DNA of 64,000 nucleotides. Origin: Streptomyces marianii (lineage in GTDB: Bacteria; Actinomycetota; Actinomycetes; Streptomycetales; Streptomycetaceae). How positions within the stretch are numbered: position 1 is the first letter of the stretch; every line of letters starts with the position of its first letter. Shown here one piece after another: positions 15,818-24,397 of the stretch. The stretch lies in NCBI RefSeq assembly GCF_005795905.1, contig NZ_VAWE01000001.1, forward strand, positions 4,446,001 through 4,510,000. Direction: 5' to 3'. Both the position numbers and the translations under genes were made by a program. Under the pieces are notes generated by a model. It was not told where the DNA came from and did no database searches. It worked only from the letters and a program-made list of their open reading frames with translations.

Positions 15818-16501
15818 TCACTCGCTGGGGAGGGCGCCGTCCGATTCAAGGGAGTCCGCGGTGGGCGGTACACCTGCGGCGTGCGCTGGGCGTACCGCGT
15901 GCGTGGCCAGGTGCAGAATCACCTGCCGGCGAAGGGGGCCGGGGCCACCGGGATGCGGTGGTAGCGCGTCGCCTGCGGGTACGCCTCGGTGGACTTCATG
16001 CCACTTCGAGCGTGTCTGGTTCTTCCGTCCGTCGCCCGGCGTATTCACGCCGAAACCATGCAGGATGACGTTCCACACAGGCTGGAGCTCGGTGATCATC
16101 ATGCTCTCGGCCATTGGCGTGAACAGGTCGTCCGCCGGTAGGAACCGGGTGTAGAAGTCGTCGATCTTGAGGCCATTGGCCCTCTTGATCTTGTTCTCGT
16201 GCGTCATGAGTCGAGAACGGAGGGACTTGCTCTCCTCCGGGGATTTCACATCCGACCCGGTGCGTGAGCCTTCGGGAGTCGACCTGCCAACGTATATGGG
16301 AACTTCGAACGGATGGTCCGCGAGGGGCTTGTAGAGATCGTGATCGCCGACGTAGTAAATGGCGTAGATTCCGCACCCATTGAACGACAGGTCTCGGACC
16401 GTCCCGAGCGGGATGGGCTTTGTCTCTTGGAGGGCCCATTGGACACTGCGTCCCAAGTTTTCGCGACGCAGCGGGTCATAGATGTCATCTCGATTACTCA
16501 C
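15818..16501 (-). CDS. Type II restriction endonuclease, GIY-YIG family (Eco29kI-like)
   Basis: This 227-residue nuclease shows the whole GIY-YIG active site: GIYAIYYVG and PIYVGRS for the two Tyr, LRSRLMTHE with Arg and His four apart as in Eco29kI, the metal-binding Glu in MAESMMI and the Asn in PVWNVILHGFG. Known Eco29kI is about 214 residues and cuts CCGCGG. The C-terminal 50 residues are Pro/His-rich, unlike the nuclease core, and may be a read-through tail. The C5 methyltransferase at 17520 is the natural modification partner. Specificity is inferred from the family. Confidence 0.8.
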   Translation of the reverse strand: MSNRDDIYDPLRRENLGRSVQWALQETKPIPLGTVRDLSFNGCGIYAIYYVGDHDLYKPLADHPFEVPIYVGRSTPEGSRTGSDVKSPEESKSLRSRLMTHENKIKRANGLKIDDFYTRFLPADDLFTPMAESMMITELQPVWNVILHGFGVNTPGDGRKNQTRSKWHEVHRGVPAGDALPPHPGGPGPLRRQVILHLATHAVRPAHAAGVPPTADSLESDGALPSE

Positions 16502-16530
16502 GTGAACTTCAATTCTCCCGGTAGTAGATG

Positions 16531-17376
16531 CTATTCGTCGCTGGATGGCAAGGTGTCTTCCGGTTCGATTTCACCCACCGGGTCCGCCTCGGGAATAGCG
16601 TCGACATGCGAGCCGGTCCTGTAGTAGCGCCAGGCGCTCTTGTAAGTAGCGGGAGCGTCGTCGTACATGATGCCGTAACCCATCAAGGCTGTGATCTGCC
16701 AGGATTCAGGTATGGCAGCAGAGATCAGCCGAAATGCTTGGTCGGCGGTCAAACTCTCGGAGGGGACGTCGATGGTCCGGCTCTTGTGGTCAGCGGACTT
16801 CTGGTAGCGGAAGTTATACGGCAGGCCCGCCTTTACGGTCTCCAGGAACGCTTCGAGTGTCGACTCCCCTACAGTTAGGCCCTCGACGGGGCGATCCAGG
16901 TCGATCGGGAACTGAGTGTCGAAGTGGTTGCTCTTCAGGACAGTCGTGTCGCGCTGTCGACCGGGGTCCTTGTTGCCGAATCCATTGTTGTTCCAAGGAA
17001 TGTTGCCAAGTTCCTTGTGGTGGCTGATGAGTAGTTGCTCTGGCGCGAGGGCCGAGAAGTCTTCGGCGACATAAAGGCACGAGAACGTCATCTCATCGAG
17101 GCTGATTCGCCTTCGCCCGGAGATCTTGCGTAGATGGTTTCGGAGCCTGGCTGGTAGCGACTTGTCGGCCTTGCCGACGTACACGAATTCGCCGTTCAAG
17201 TAGAGCTGGTAAACGCCCGGCTTCTCCTTGAGCCCCGCGATGCTGGCTTCGTTCAGCGGCGCGCGGTCCAGCCCGTCCAGCGCGACGGCGAGCTGATCGC
17301 CGAGAGCCTTCGTGATGCTAAGCGTGAAGTCCTTGTGGTAACCGTCGCCGCCGTTGGGCTCCAGCGTGGGCGTCAT
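16531..17376 (-). CDS. Second GIY-YIG nuclease
   Basis: This 281-residue protein also has a complete GIY-YIG catalytic set: GVYQLYLNGEFVYVGKAD, LPARLRNHL (Arg and His four apart), Glu in ALAPEQLLI, and Asn in PWNNNGFGNKDPG. It ends 30 bp before the start of the other nuclease, so the two form an operon transcribed away from the methyltransferase. The C-terminal 100 residues (SADHKSRTIDVPSESLTADQ) are a domain I do not recognise. It could be a restriction enzyme with its own target or a restriction-associated nuclease. Confidence 0.75.
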   Translation of the reverse strand: MTPTLEPNGGDGYHKDFTLSITKALGDQLAVALDGLDRAPLNEASIAGLKEKPGVYQLYLNGEFVYVGKADKSLPARLRNHLRKISGRRRISLDEMTFSCLYVAEDFSALAPEQLLISHHKELGNIPWNNNGFGNKDPGRQRDTTVLKSNHFDTQFPIDLDRPVEGLTVGESTLEAFLETVKAGLPYNFRYQKSADHKSRTIDVPSESLTADQAFRLISAAIPESWQITALMGYGIMYDDAPATYKSAWRYYRTGSHVDAIPEADPVGEIEPEDTLPSSDE

Positions 17377-17519
17377 CCCGGCAACTCCTTACGCGTAGAT
17401 GATCACCGCACGATATCGGTCGCACGTCAGCGTGGATGAGGCGTCTGGCGGAATGACCTCCTTGATCAACAACTCCGCGGTATGCTTTTGAGACTGCTGA
17501 GCTGCCCGGGGAGTCGAGA
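17377..17519. promoter_or_regulatory. Divergent promoter region of the restriction-modification genes, with a CCGCGG site
   Basis: The region separates the leftward nucleases and the rightward methyltransferase. CCGCGG (17475-17480), the Eco29kI recognition sequence, directly abuts TATGCT, a plausible -10 for the methyltransferase gene. If the enzyme methylates this site, modification could regulate its own promoter, as reported for some type II systems. This is a hypothesis. Confidence 0.4.
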
Positions 17520-18797
17520 ATGAAGCGCACGTCTGTCGAGCTGTTCGCCGGTGGCGGAGGGCTGGCGATGGCGGTGGAGCGGGCGGGGTTCCGCCCCCTG
17601 CTGCTGAATGAGTTCAACAAGCGGGCGTGTGAGACTCTCGCCGCCAACGGCGCGGAGGTGTGCAAGGAGGGGGAGCGCCCACGTGTTCCCCGAGGTGCGG
17701 CGCGACCGCCTCTCGTCGAGGGAGACATCCGGAAGCTCGACATGGACTACCTCAAGGGGGAGGTCGACGTGCTCGCCGGCGGCCCCCCGTGCCAGCCTTT
17801 CAGCCTGGGGGGTGTGGCGAAGGGGGATGAGGATCAGCGCAACATGTTCCCGGAGATGTTCAGGGCCGTTCGGGAGATTCAGCCGAAGGCCGTCATCTGT
17901 GAGAACGTGCGCGGCCTTCTGCGGCCTTCCTTCAAGCCGTACTTCAACTACATCTTGAGGGAGCTGGAACTCCCATTCGAGGAACGGCGAGAGGGCACCA
18001 CATGGCAGGAACACGATCAAGCTCTGAGGGTTCAAGGCGAAGTACCCGCTGCTGATCTGAGTAAGCGATACAAGGCCGTCATGATCCCGGTCAACGCGGC
18101 TGACTACGGTGTCCCCCAGATCCGGAATCGGGTCATCATCGTGGCCTTCCGTGCTGATCTGAGAGTGGACATCGATGAGTTCAAGCGGCTCGTGAGTCCG
18201 ACGCATTCGGAGACGGCTTTGCTCCGATCGTTCGCTGATGGCACCTACTGGAGGAACCACCCGGACGTCCCGGATCACGTCAGGGCTCGGGTGATGAGGC
18301 GCGTTCCCGCGACTCTGCCGATTGATGACGGCCTTAGGCCGTGGCGGACAATGAGGGACGCGATCCACGGAGATGGGCAGCTGAGGCTGCCGACTATCCC
18401 GCTCGATCAGCAGGACAAGAAGCGTGAGCACGGGGGGATCGCCTATCACGTCGGATGGCCGAACGCTCGTATCTATGACGGTCATACTCCCAACGAACTT
18501 GATCGGCCGGCGAAGACCGTCAAGGCGGGTGTGCACGGCGTCCCAGGTGGAGAGTCGGTGATGCTCCTGGACGACCGAGTCCCCGATGCCACGGAGCCGG
18601 ACGGCTGGCGATACCTGCACCGCTACATGACCGTGCGGGAGACCGCTCGCGTTATGACGTTCCCCGATGATTGGAAGCTTGAGGGTCCTCGCGGAGAGAA
18701 GATGCGGCAGCTCGGAAACGCTGTTCCTGTTCTCCTTGGAGAGGCATTCGCTAAGGCCGTCGCCGCCGCTCTGGACGGCGCGGAGAGGGGTAGGTGA
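17520..18797 (+). CDS. C5-cytosine DNA methyltransferase
   Basis: This 425-residue Dcm-type enzyme shows motif I (ELFAGGGGLAMAVERAGF), motif IV with the catalytic Cys (GGPPCQPFSLGG), motif VI (ENVRG), motif VIII (YGVPQIRNRVII) and motif X (RQLGNAVPVLLG). The target-recognition region lies about 190-370. It overlaps the vsr gene (GTGA). It can protect DNA against the neighbouring GIY-YIG nucleases. Because the DISARM core next door also uses a C5 methyltransferase (DrmMII) in its class 2 form, it may serve that system instead or as well. Confidence 0.92.
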   Translation: MKRTSVELFAGGGGLAMAVERAGFRPLLLNEFNKRACETLAANGAEVCKEGERPRVPRGAARPPLVEGDIRKLDMDYLKGEVDVLAGGPPCQPFSLGGVAKGDEDQRNMFPEMFRAVREIQPKAVICENVRGLLRPSFKPYFNYILRELELPFEERREGTTWQEHDQALRVQGEVPAADLSKRYKAVMIPVNAADYGVPQIRNRVIIVAFRADLRVDIDEFKRLVSPTHSETALLRSFADGTYWRNHPDVPDHVRARVMRRVPATLPIDDGLRPWRTMRDAIHGDGQLRLPTIPLDQQDKKREHGGIAYHVGWPNARIYDGHTPNELDRPAKTVKAGVHGVPGGESVMLLDDRVPDATEPDGWRYLHRYMTVRETARVMTFPDDWKLEGPRGEKMRQLGNAVPVLLGEAFAKAVAAALDGAERGR

Positions 18798-19612
18798 GTG
18801 AGATGGCGGCGCCAGAATCGGGCCGCTGGAAGGAGAAGCCGCCACCGACCAAGGCTTGGAAGGGAAAGCAGGGCAGGAGCCGGGCGATCCTGGCGGCCGA
18901 ACAGGACCGGGCGGCTGGGGGGCGCAACCGACGCATGGTCGACCTCGGGGACGGACGCTTCGCGAGAGCCTCGATCGAGCTGAAGTTGCTTCCGAGGACG
19001 AGGCGGATCCGGGCCTACCTTCGCTGGTCTGACAAGGGTCGATCACCCGCCGAGTACGTAGGCGAGGTTACGAACGACACACGGTCCGCGAATCTCGCTC
19101 AAGCCTGGGGAATGGCGCGTGCTGCTGGCCTCATCGCGGAGCAGGAGCCGCCAGAGGATTCGTGGGCCACATCGCCGGCGGTTCGGTCGGTCATGCAGGG
19201 GAATCGCGGCAAGGACACGAAGCCTGAGGTTCGCCTTCGCTCCCTCCTGTACGCGGAGGGCCTGCGGTACAGGGTTGGGATCAGGCCCCTGTCGAACCTG
19301 CGCAGGACGGCCGATGTCGTCTTTCCCAAGGCACGTGTCGCCGTGTTCGTCGATGGTTGCTTCTGGCACGGCTGTCCTGAGCATCACCGCCCCGCCACGA
19401 AGAACAGCGAGTTCTGGCGGGAGAAGATTGAGGGCAACCGCAGGCGGGATGCGGAGACGGATAGCCTTCTACGGGATGCTGGCTGGCAGGTCATTCGGGT
19501 CTGGGAGCACGAGGACCCAGCCGAGGCAGCTGATCGGATCCGTGCCATTCTGCCCGCGCGAGGCCGAGCACCCGGTAGCGGGACCGGACTACAACCCAAG
19601 CCCACCGAGTAG
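18794..19612 (+). CDS. vsr: Very short patch repair endonuclease with N-terminal extension
   Basis: This 272-residue protein nicks T:G mismatches left by deamination of 5-methylcytosine. The Vsr core spans about 130-260: SVMQGNRGKDTKPEVRLRSL, RRTADVVFPKARVAVFVDGC and FWHGCPEHH, NSEFWREKIEGN, and AGWQVIRVWEHED. The 125-residue N-terminal part (KWKEK-like basic start, then RFARASIELKLLPRTRRIRA) is additional to E. coli Vsr (156 residues); I have no name for it. Coupling to the methyltransferase by a GTGA overlap is the standard dcm-vsr arrangement. Confidence 0.88.
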   Translation: MSEMAAPESGRWKEKPPPTKAWKGKQGRSRAILAAEQDRAAGGRNRRMVDLGDGRFARASIELKLLPRTRRIRAYLRWSDKGRSPAEYVGEVTNDTRSANLAQAWGMARAAGLIAEQEPPEDSWATSPAVRSVMQGNRGKDTKPEVRLRSLLYAEGLRYRVGIRPLSNLRRTADVVFPKARVAVFVDGCFWHGCPEHHRPATKNSEFWREKIEGNRRRDAETDSLLRDAGWQVIRVWEHEDPAEAADRIRAILPARGRAPGSGTGLQPKPTE

Positions 19613-19783
19613 GTCCTCGACCGAATCTTCGAGACGACGGAGCACGATACGCCCGTCACCGTCGCTGAACGCGAGCACAGTGGAGCCGGGTGCCAAGCCA
19701 GCTTCCGCCAGCAGTCTCATGGGGAGCTCCACGGTCTCGTTCTCTTGGACGGTATCCTCCGCTGGCTCGCGGATCGGCGACAT
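19589..19783 (-). CDS. AbrB/SpoVT-like antitoxin-type DNA-binding protein
   Basis: This 64-residue protein starts at MSPIREPAEDT. The core NETVELPMRLLAEAGLAPGS followed by TVLAFSDGDGRIVLRRL is the swapped-hairpin AbrB fold found in antitoxins and transition-state regulators. It lies 23 bp behind the 3' end of drmC in the same direction, so it is probably the last gene of the drmABC operon, and overlaps the vsr 3' end by 24 bp on the other strand. No toxin gene is evident. It may regulate the defence operon. Confidence 0.65.
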   Translation of the reverse strand: MSPIREPAEDTVQENETVELPMRLLAEAGLAPGSTVLAFSDGDGRIVLRRLEDSVEDLLGGLGL

Positions 19784-20081
19784 CTTCCACCACTTCCTTA
19801 GCCACGCTACGAGCGTCGTGTGAGCTCGTCTGCCACAACGTGGAGCCAACGGGAGAGCGCCTTCACTCGACTGCCCCGCAGGAGCATGCCTGCTTCAGCG
19901 TGAACACGGGTTCCCCCGGGGGTCAGGTTCGCGGAACCGATGTACGCGAGTTGGTCGTCGGCCAGGACGACTTTGAAGTGGATGCCGACTCTGTTGCTGA
20001 ATTGCCTGCAGAGGCACGGGCAGGTCGGCATGATCGTTGGTGCGGTCGTTCTGTCTGCTCCGGCCGCAGGGGGTTGGCGCG

Positions 20082-21824
20082 GTGTCCATGCGGCCGGGGG
20101 GATTGCCGTCCATTCCTGAACAGACGGCCAGAACGGCCCGTGCGGCCTTCCCTGGTGGGAGCCTGCCCATGCGCGTGCGTGACCACCTTGCCGAGGTTTT
20201 CGACGACGCGTTGTTCACCGATGCGTTTCCCGATCGTGGGGCTCCCGCCCAGTCTCCGGCCCTGCTCGCGCTGGTGACGGTGCTGCAGTTCACGGAGAAC
20301 CTGACCGACCGGCAGGCGGCGGACGCGTCGCGGGATCGCCTGTCGTGGAAATACGCGCTGGGCGCGGAGCTCTCCGATGCAGGCTTCGACTTCTCCGCGC
20401 TGTCGAAGTTCCGTGCCCGGCTGGTCGGGCACGGCCTGGAGCGGACACTCTTCGACAGGCTCGTCGAGCACTGCCGCGAGGCCGGGCTGATCAAGGCCGG
20501 TGGCAAGCAGCGCACGGACTCCACCCATGTGATCAGCGCGGTCCGTGACCTGAACCGGACCGAGCTGGCCGGGGAGAGTGTGCGGGCCGCTCTGGAGGCG
20601 CTGGCGGTGGCGGCGCCGTCCTGGCTGGCCGGCGTGATCGACGTCGCCGAGTTCGCCGAACGCTACGGGCCGCGCGTGGATGGCTGGACGATGCCGGGCT
20701 CGAAGACCAAGCGGGACCGGCTTGCCCAGGTCTTCGGCCAGGACGCGCTGGTCCTGTGCCGGGCGGCCTGGTCCGATACCGCGCCGGTGTGGGTCCGCGA
20801 GATCGAGGCGGTGGCCCTCCTGCGGCAGGTCATGGTGCAGACCTACATCATCCGTACCGATGGCCGGGGACGGGAGGTGATCAAGAAGCGGGACGCCGAC
20901 GACAGCGGGGTCCCGCCCGGCCATATCCGCCTGGCCTCCCCGTACGACCCCGACGCCCGCTGGTCGGCCAAGGGCGACGACCTGTTCTGGCTCGGATACA
21001 AGGTCCACCTCACCGAGACCTGCGACACCCTCCCCGAAGCCGAAGCCGAAGCCGAAGCCGAAGCCGAAGCCGAAGCCGAAGCCGAAGCCGTGAGGCTTCC
21101 ATTACGGCTGATCACGGATGTCCACACCACCGAGGCGACCGTTCCGGACGTCAAGGCCACCGCGCCCATCCAGCAGAACCTGGCCGAGCGGCAGGTCGCA
21201 CCGGGCGAGCACTACCTCGACTCCGGATACCCCTCCGTCGACCTGGTCGTGGAAGCGGCGGGCCGGGGCATCGGCATGGTCACCCCGCTCCTGGCCGACC
21301 ACTCCCCGCAGGCCAAGGCCGCCGAGGGCTTCGCCAAGAGCGCCTTCCGCGTCGACTGGAAGGCCCGCCAGGTCCACTGTCCCCAGGGGGCCACCAGCGC
21401 CGGCTGGTACCCGGTCACCCAGCACCGACGAGACGCCATCGTGATCGAATTCGCCCGAGCCGACTGCCGTCCCTGTCCCTCCCGGACCAACTGCACCAGC
21501 TCGGTCCGCGGTACCCGCATGCTCACCCTGCGTCCCCGTGAACTCCACGAACGCACCACCACAGCCAGAACCGAACAGGACACCGAGTCCTGGAGGGCCA
21601 AGTACGCCCTCCGCGCCGGCATCGAGAGCACCGTCAACCAGGCCCTCGACGTCACCGGCATCCGCCAGGCCCGCTACCGCGGGCTACCGAAAGTCACCCT
21701 CCAACACGCCTTCTCCGCCACCGCCCTCAACATCGTCCGCCTCGACGCCTGGTGGACCACCAACCCACTACGCAAGCCCCGCACCAGCCGACTGCAGCGC
21801 CTCAGCCACCAACTCGCCGGCTGA
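20082..21824 (+). CDS. IS1182-family transposase
   Basis: This DDE transposase of about 580 residues starts at GTG (SMRPGGLPSIPEQT, typical for the family). The N-terminal part is helical DNA-binding, DSTHVISAVRDLN gives the first catalytic Asp, and the conserved C-terminal portion reads YALRAGIESTVNQAL with the Glu. A Cys-rich segment (CRPCPSRTNCTSS) is also typical of IS1182. In the middle is an unusual stretch of nine Glu-Ala pairs from a hexanucleotide repeat. The gene has no stop or frameshift and is probably functional. Confidence 0.93.
   Translation: MSMRPGGLPSIPEQTARTARAAFPGGSLPMRVRDHLAEVFDDALFTDAFPDRGAPAQSPALLALVTVLQFTENLTDRQAADASRDRLSWKYALGAELSDAGFDFSALSKFRARLVGHGLERTLFDRLVEHCREAGLIKAGGKQRTDSTHVISAVRDLNRTELAGESVRAALEALAVAAPSWLAGVIDVAEFAERYGPRVDGWTMPGSKTKRDRLAQVFGQDALVLCRAAWSDTAPVWVREIEAVALLRQVMVQTYIIRTDGRGREVIKKRDADDSGVPPGHIRLASPYDPDARWSAKGDDLFWLGYKVHLTETCDTLPEAEAEAEAEAEAEAEAEAVRLPLRLITDVHTTEATVPDVKATAPIQQNLAERQVAPGEHYLDSGYPSVDLVVEAAGRGIGMVTPLLADHSPQAKAAEGFAKSAFRVDWKARQVHCPQGATSAGWYPVTQHRRDAIVIEFARADCRPCPSRTNCTSSVRGTRMLTLRPRELHERTTTARTEQDTESWRAKYALRAGIESTVNQALDVTGIRQARYRGLPKVTLQHAFSATALNIVRLDAWWTTNPLRKPRTSRLQRLSHQLAG
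21036..21089 (+). repeat. Hexanucleotide microsatellite (GAAGCC)9 inside the transposase
   Basis: Nine perfect tandem GAAGCC units encode (Glu-Ala)9. The unit length is a multiple of three, so slippage would change the linker length but keep the frame. Confidence 0.95.
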
Positions 21825-22466
21825 AGGATTCAGCAACAGAGTCGATGCCTAGCCCGCTCTCATCCCATGAGCACACCCTCAGCCTGCCACCCGCCGCGCT
21901 GGCCGCATCCCGCAAGACCGCGACCGCTGCCACATTGGCGTTGGAGCGGTCGGGCGCGGACCGGCCCAGTGCCCTCGTGATCACTGTGCTGGTCCCGCCA
22001 GCCTCTGTGAGGGTGCTGAGGGCCGGCGCCACCGTGGCCGCGAAGGAGGGGTGCAGGTATGGTGCGGCGATCACCAGGTGCGATTGCGCGCTCTCGGCGA
22101 CATGGCGAATCGTCCGGCCCGTGTCGAGTGGCAGCCCGGGACCTCCATTGTCACGCGACATCTCGTTCAACGACTCGGTAAGGAAGGCCGGGACAGTGAG
22201 CACGAGCTCCCACCCTTCTTCGAGTGACATAGCAACCATGGCGTGAGCCTGAGCGAGAAGGAGAGGCGCTGCCTGCGTGATTTCTCCGACTTCGTCCACG
22301 ACGCCAGCGTGGACGAGGGCGTACGACACGAGCCGTCGATCGACTACGGCGTCCTGGATGAGCGCGGCTATCGCGGGACCCGTGCCGGCGGCGGCCGCGA
22401 TGTTGGTCGCGGCCGCCGCGGTTTCCTCAGGAGCTGGTGCCTGCAGGAGCAGGGAGACCAGGGGTC

Positions 22467-24335
22467 TCAGCGGCTCCAGTACCCGCGCCACCGTCGTTCG
22501 CTTTCTCTTCCTGGTTGTGAGCCTTGGGTGGTGCCGGACACGAGGGGGGGAAGCGTGCCGAACAGCAGGTTCCGGTCCAGAACGGTGTTGAACCTCGCGC
22601 AGGCGACCTCGGAGATGTGGAGGCACGCGGCACACGCTCCGCCGAAATCTCGTCGGCAAGGCGGATCGAACACGCAGCGGGTCTCCGCGTCTAGTTCACA
22701 CAGCGCGTCCTCCAAGTCGAATCGGTAGACGTGTTCGAGCCCACCGAGTGTGAAGTTGCTGCGGGTATTGGCATAGACGAGGAAAGCGCAATTGGCGGGG
22801 AAGAGATATTCCCCGAGTGAGTCGACGTTGAGCCCACACCGGGTGGCGAGGGCCTTCATCATGCGGTGTGCCATGGAGTGGACGAGGCCGAGGAGGGCCT
22901 TCGTGATGTCGTTGTCAGGTGCGTTGAAGGCGTCGAGAACTGGATCGCTGCACTGGAAGATCCATCGCTGGGCCTCTTCCTGGGTTTCCAGGCCGGGGTC
23001 CTCGATGACGCCGGAGCCAACGAGCCATTGCACCACGGCGAGCTTGTCCAATTCGAACAGCAGGCCCTCAGTCTCGGTTCTCACTCCGTACATGGGGAAC
23101 TTACTGTCGCGTCCCGCCGGGAAGAAGCGGAACCGCTGCCTGGTCTGGGTCCCGCGGCGCGTGGTCGCCACCGCGTTGCTGCTGATCCTCGTGTAGCCCG
23201 CCACGATGTACGCGATGGGCAGTTCTCGCAGCAAGGTGATGTCGGTGAGTCCATAGCGCGAGATCAGCTTGGGGTACTGCTGGTAGTAAGCCTCCAGTTG
23301 TGTGCCCGCGTCGCCATCGAGCAGATTTTGGACCGTCAGGGGCTTGGCGTCCCAGGCGAGGCCAAGCTGTCGGCATTCTTCGCCGAATACCTCTATCGTC
23401 TCGGGATCGCGGCCCAAGGCGTCGACTCGCGTGTCCCAGGTTGGTGTCTCGCCTTCCCGCTCCTTGGCCTTCGCGATGAGTTGGCTGTACAGCGCATCCT
23501 CCGGCTTGAGGCCGAGTGCTTCCGCCGTCTCGCGAGCCTGTTCCACGGCGCCGCCCGCGACGCTGGTGCCTCCCGCGCGCCGGAGTCCCTCAGCTCCTCT
23601 GGGCAGGGCGCCCAGGCTTTGCGCCACGGCCGCCGCATACACACCCTCATAGGCGAGTGCACCGTAGTCACCTCGGGTGGGCGGGTTGATGACGGTGATC
23701 TGCTGTGGGTAGTAGGCGGCGGTTTGTGGCACCCGCATGACTTGCGGGCGGCCGTCACGACAGGTGGTACACCATCTGACGACGGGCTCTTCAGAGCGCC
23801 GCTGGCAGCGGTCGCAGGTCCAGTACCAGCGGGAGGTGTTCAGGTCGCGGATGTTGTTGAGTCGCATCGCGGCACGACAGCCGGAGCCGCATCGAGGGGG
23901 CGCGAGCTCGCTCAGGTGCCCGCACTCGTGGACCTCGCACCAGGAGAACTGCTCCATCCGCCCGTGGCTGGATGTGGGGCAGGTGGGCAGACTGTCGCTG
24001 TTGCGGATGAGCCGGAAGGCGCCACACGCACGGCAGAGGAAGGTGTTGGGGAAGCGGGCGGCGCGGAGGTCCTCCGCCTTGACCAGACTGAACTGACGTC
24101 GTTCGATCGCGGTGAGCTCGGTGCCGGATCGGGAACCGTTCTTCGACGCGCTCTCGAAGGGCAGGAGCAACCGGCGAAGCTGTGGGGCGACCCAGCCCTC
24201 GGGAACATCAAGGGGGGTTACCTGGCGGGGCGGCTCGCCGAGCACGGAGCCCTTTGGGGACCAGTTGTAGGGCTGGCCCGGCATATAGCGCCACAGTGCC
24301 TGGATGTTGCTGCGGTTGAGTTGTTCGAAGACCAT
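22467..24335 (-). CDS. drmB: DrmB, DISARM DUF1998 protein
   Basis: This 622-residue protein carries many zinc-type Cys pairs. The N-terminal half has LCRACGAFRLI, CPTSSHG, WCEVHECGHLSELAPPRCGSGC, WTCDRCQRR and WCTTCRDG. The C-terminal half ends with LVYANTRSNFTLGGLEHVYR and a Cys cluster (CVFDPPCRRDFGGACAACLH), the DUF1998 hallmark. Size and position between drmA and drmC match DrmB of DISARM. DrmA and DrmB act together on incoming phage DNA in the described system. The gene lies 62 bp behind drmA and overlaps drmC. Confidence 0.85.
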   Translation of the reverse strand: MVFEQLNRSNIQALWRYMPGQPYNWSPKGSVLGEPPRQVTPLDVPEGWVAPQLRRLLLPFESASKNGSRSGTELTAIERRQFSLVKAEDLRAARFPNTFLCRACGAFRLIRNSDSLPTCPTSSHGRMEQFSWCEVHECGHLSELAPPRCGSGCRAAMRLNNIRDLNTSRWYWTCDRCQRRSEEPVVRWCTTCRDGRPQVMRVPQTAAYYPQQITVINPPTRGDYGALAYEGVYAAAVAQSLGALPRGAEGLRRAGGTSVAGGAVEQARETAEALGLKPEDALYSQLIAKAKEREGETPTWDTRVDALGRDPETIEVFGEECRQLGLAWDAKPLTVQNLLDGDAGTQLEAYYQQYPKLISRYGLTDITLLRELPIAYIVAGYTRISSNAVATTRRGTQTRQRFRFFPAGRDSKFPMYGVRTETEGLLFELDKLAVVQWLVGSGVIEDPGLETQEEAQRWIFQCSDPVLDAFNAPDNDITKALLGLVHSMAHRMMKALATRCGLNVDSLGEYLFPANCAFLVYANTRSNFTLGGLEHVYRFDLEDALCELDAETRCVFDPPCRRDFGGACAACLHISEVACARFNTVLDRNLLFGTLPPLVSGTTQGSQPGRESERRWRGYWSR

Positions 24336-24397
24336 GCGGAATCTCTCCGGATACGGGAGCGGGACGGCGGGGCACGAGGCGCGGGACGCGCGTGCGA

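Larger units (their letters stand above)
19987..21843 (+). mobile_element. IS1182-family insertion sequence (1857 bp)
   Basis: The ends are perfect 16-bp terminal inverted repeats, GACTCTGTTGCTGAAT at the left and ATTCAGCAACAGAGTC at the right. They are flanked by the 6-bp target duplication GATGCC (19981-19986 and 21844-21849). One transposase gene fills the element. Clean ends and an intact frame indicate a recent insertion into drmC. Confidence 0.93.
19807..22491 (-). pseudogene. drmC: drmC (DISARM phospholipase D-like protein) split by an insertion sequence
   Basis: The 5' part runs from a GTG at 22491 to 21844 (216 codons) and the 3' part from 19980 to the stop at 19807 (58 codons including stop). 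Joining them across one copy of the target duplication gives an unbroken frame of 273 residues that reads SGLGI then HFKVVLADDQLAYIGSANLT, the HxK signature of a PLD (HKD) nuclease domain. The size and the place after drmB fit DrmC of DISARM. The start overlaps the end of drmB. As it stands the protein loses its second HKD motif, so the gene is inactivated unless the element excises precisely. Confidence 0.85.

Noticed and set aside
21036..21089. Short regular repeat considered as a CRISPR-like array
   Set aside because: Contiguous 6-bp units without spacers inside a transposase gene; a microsatellite.
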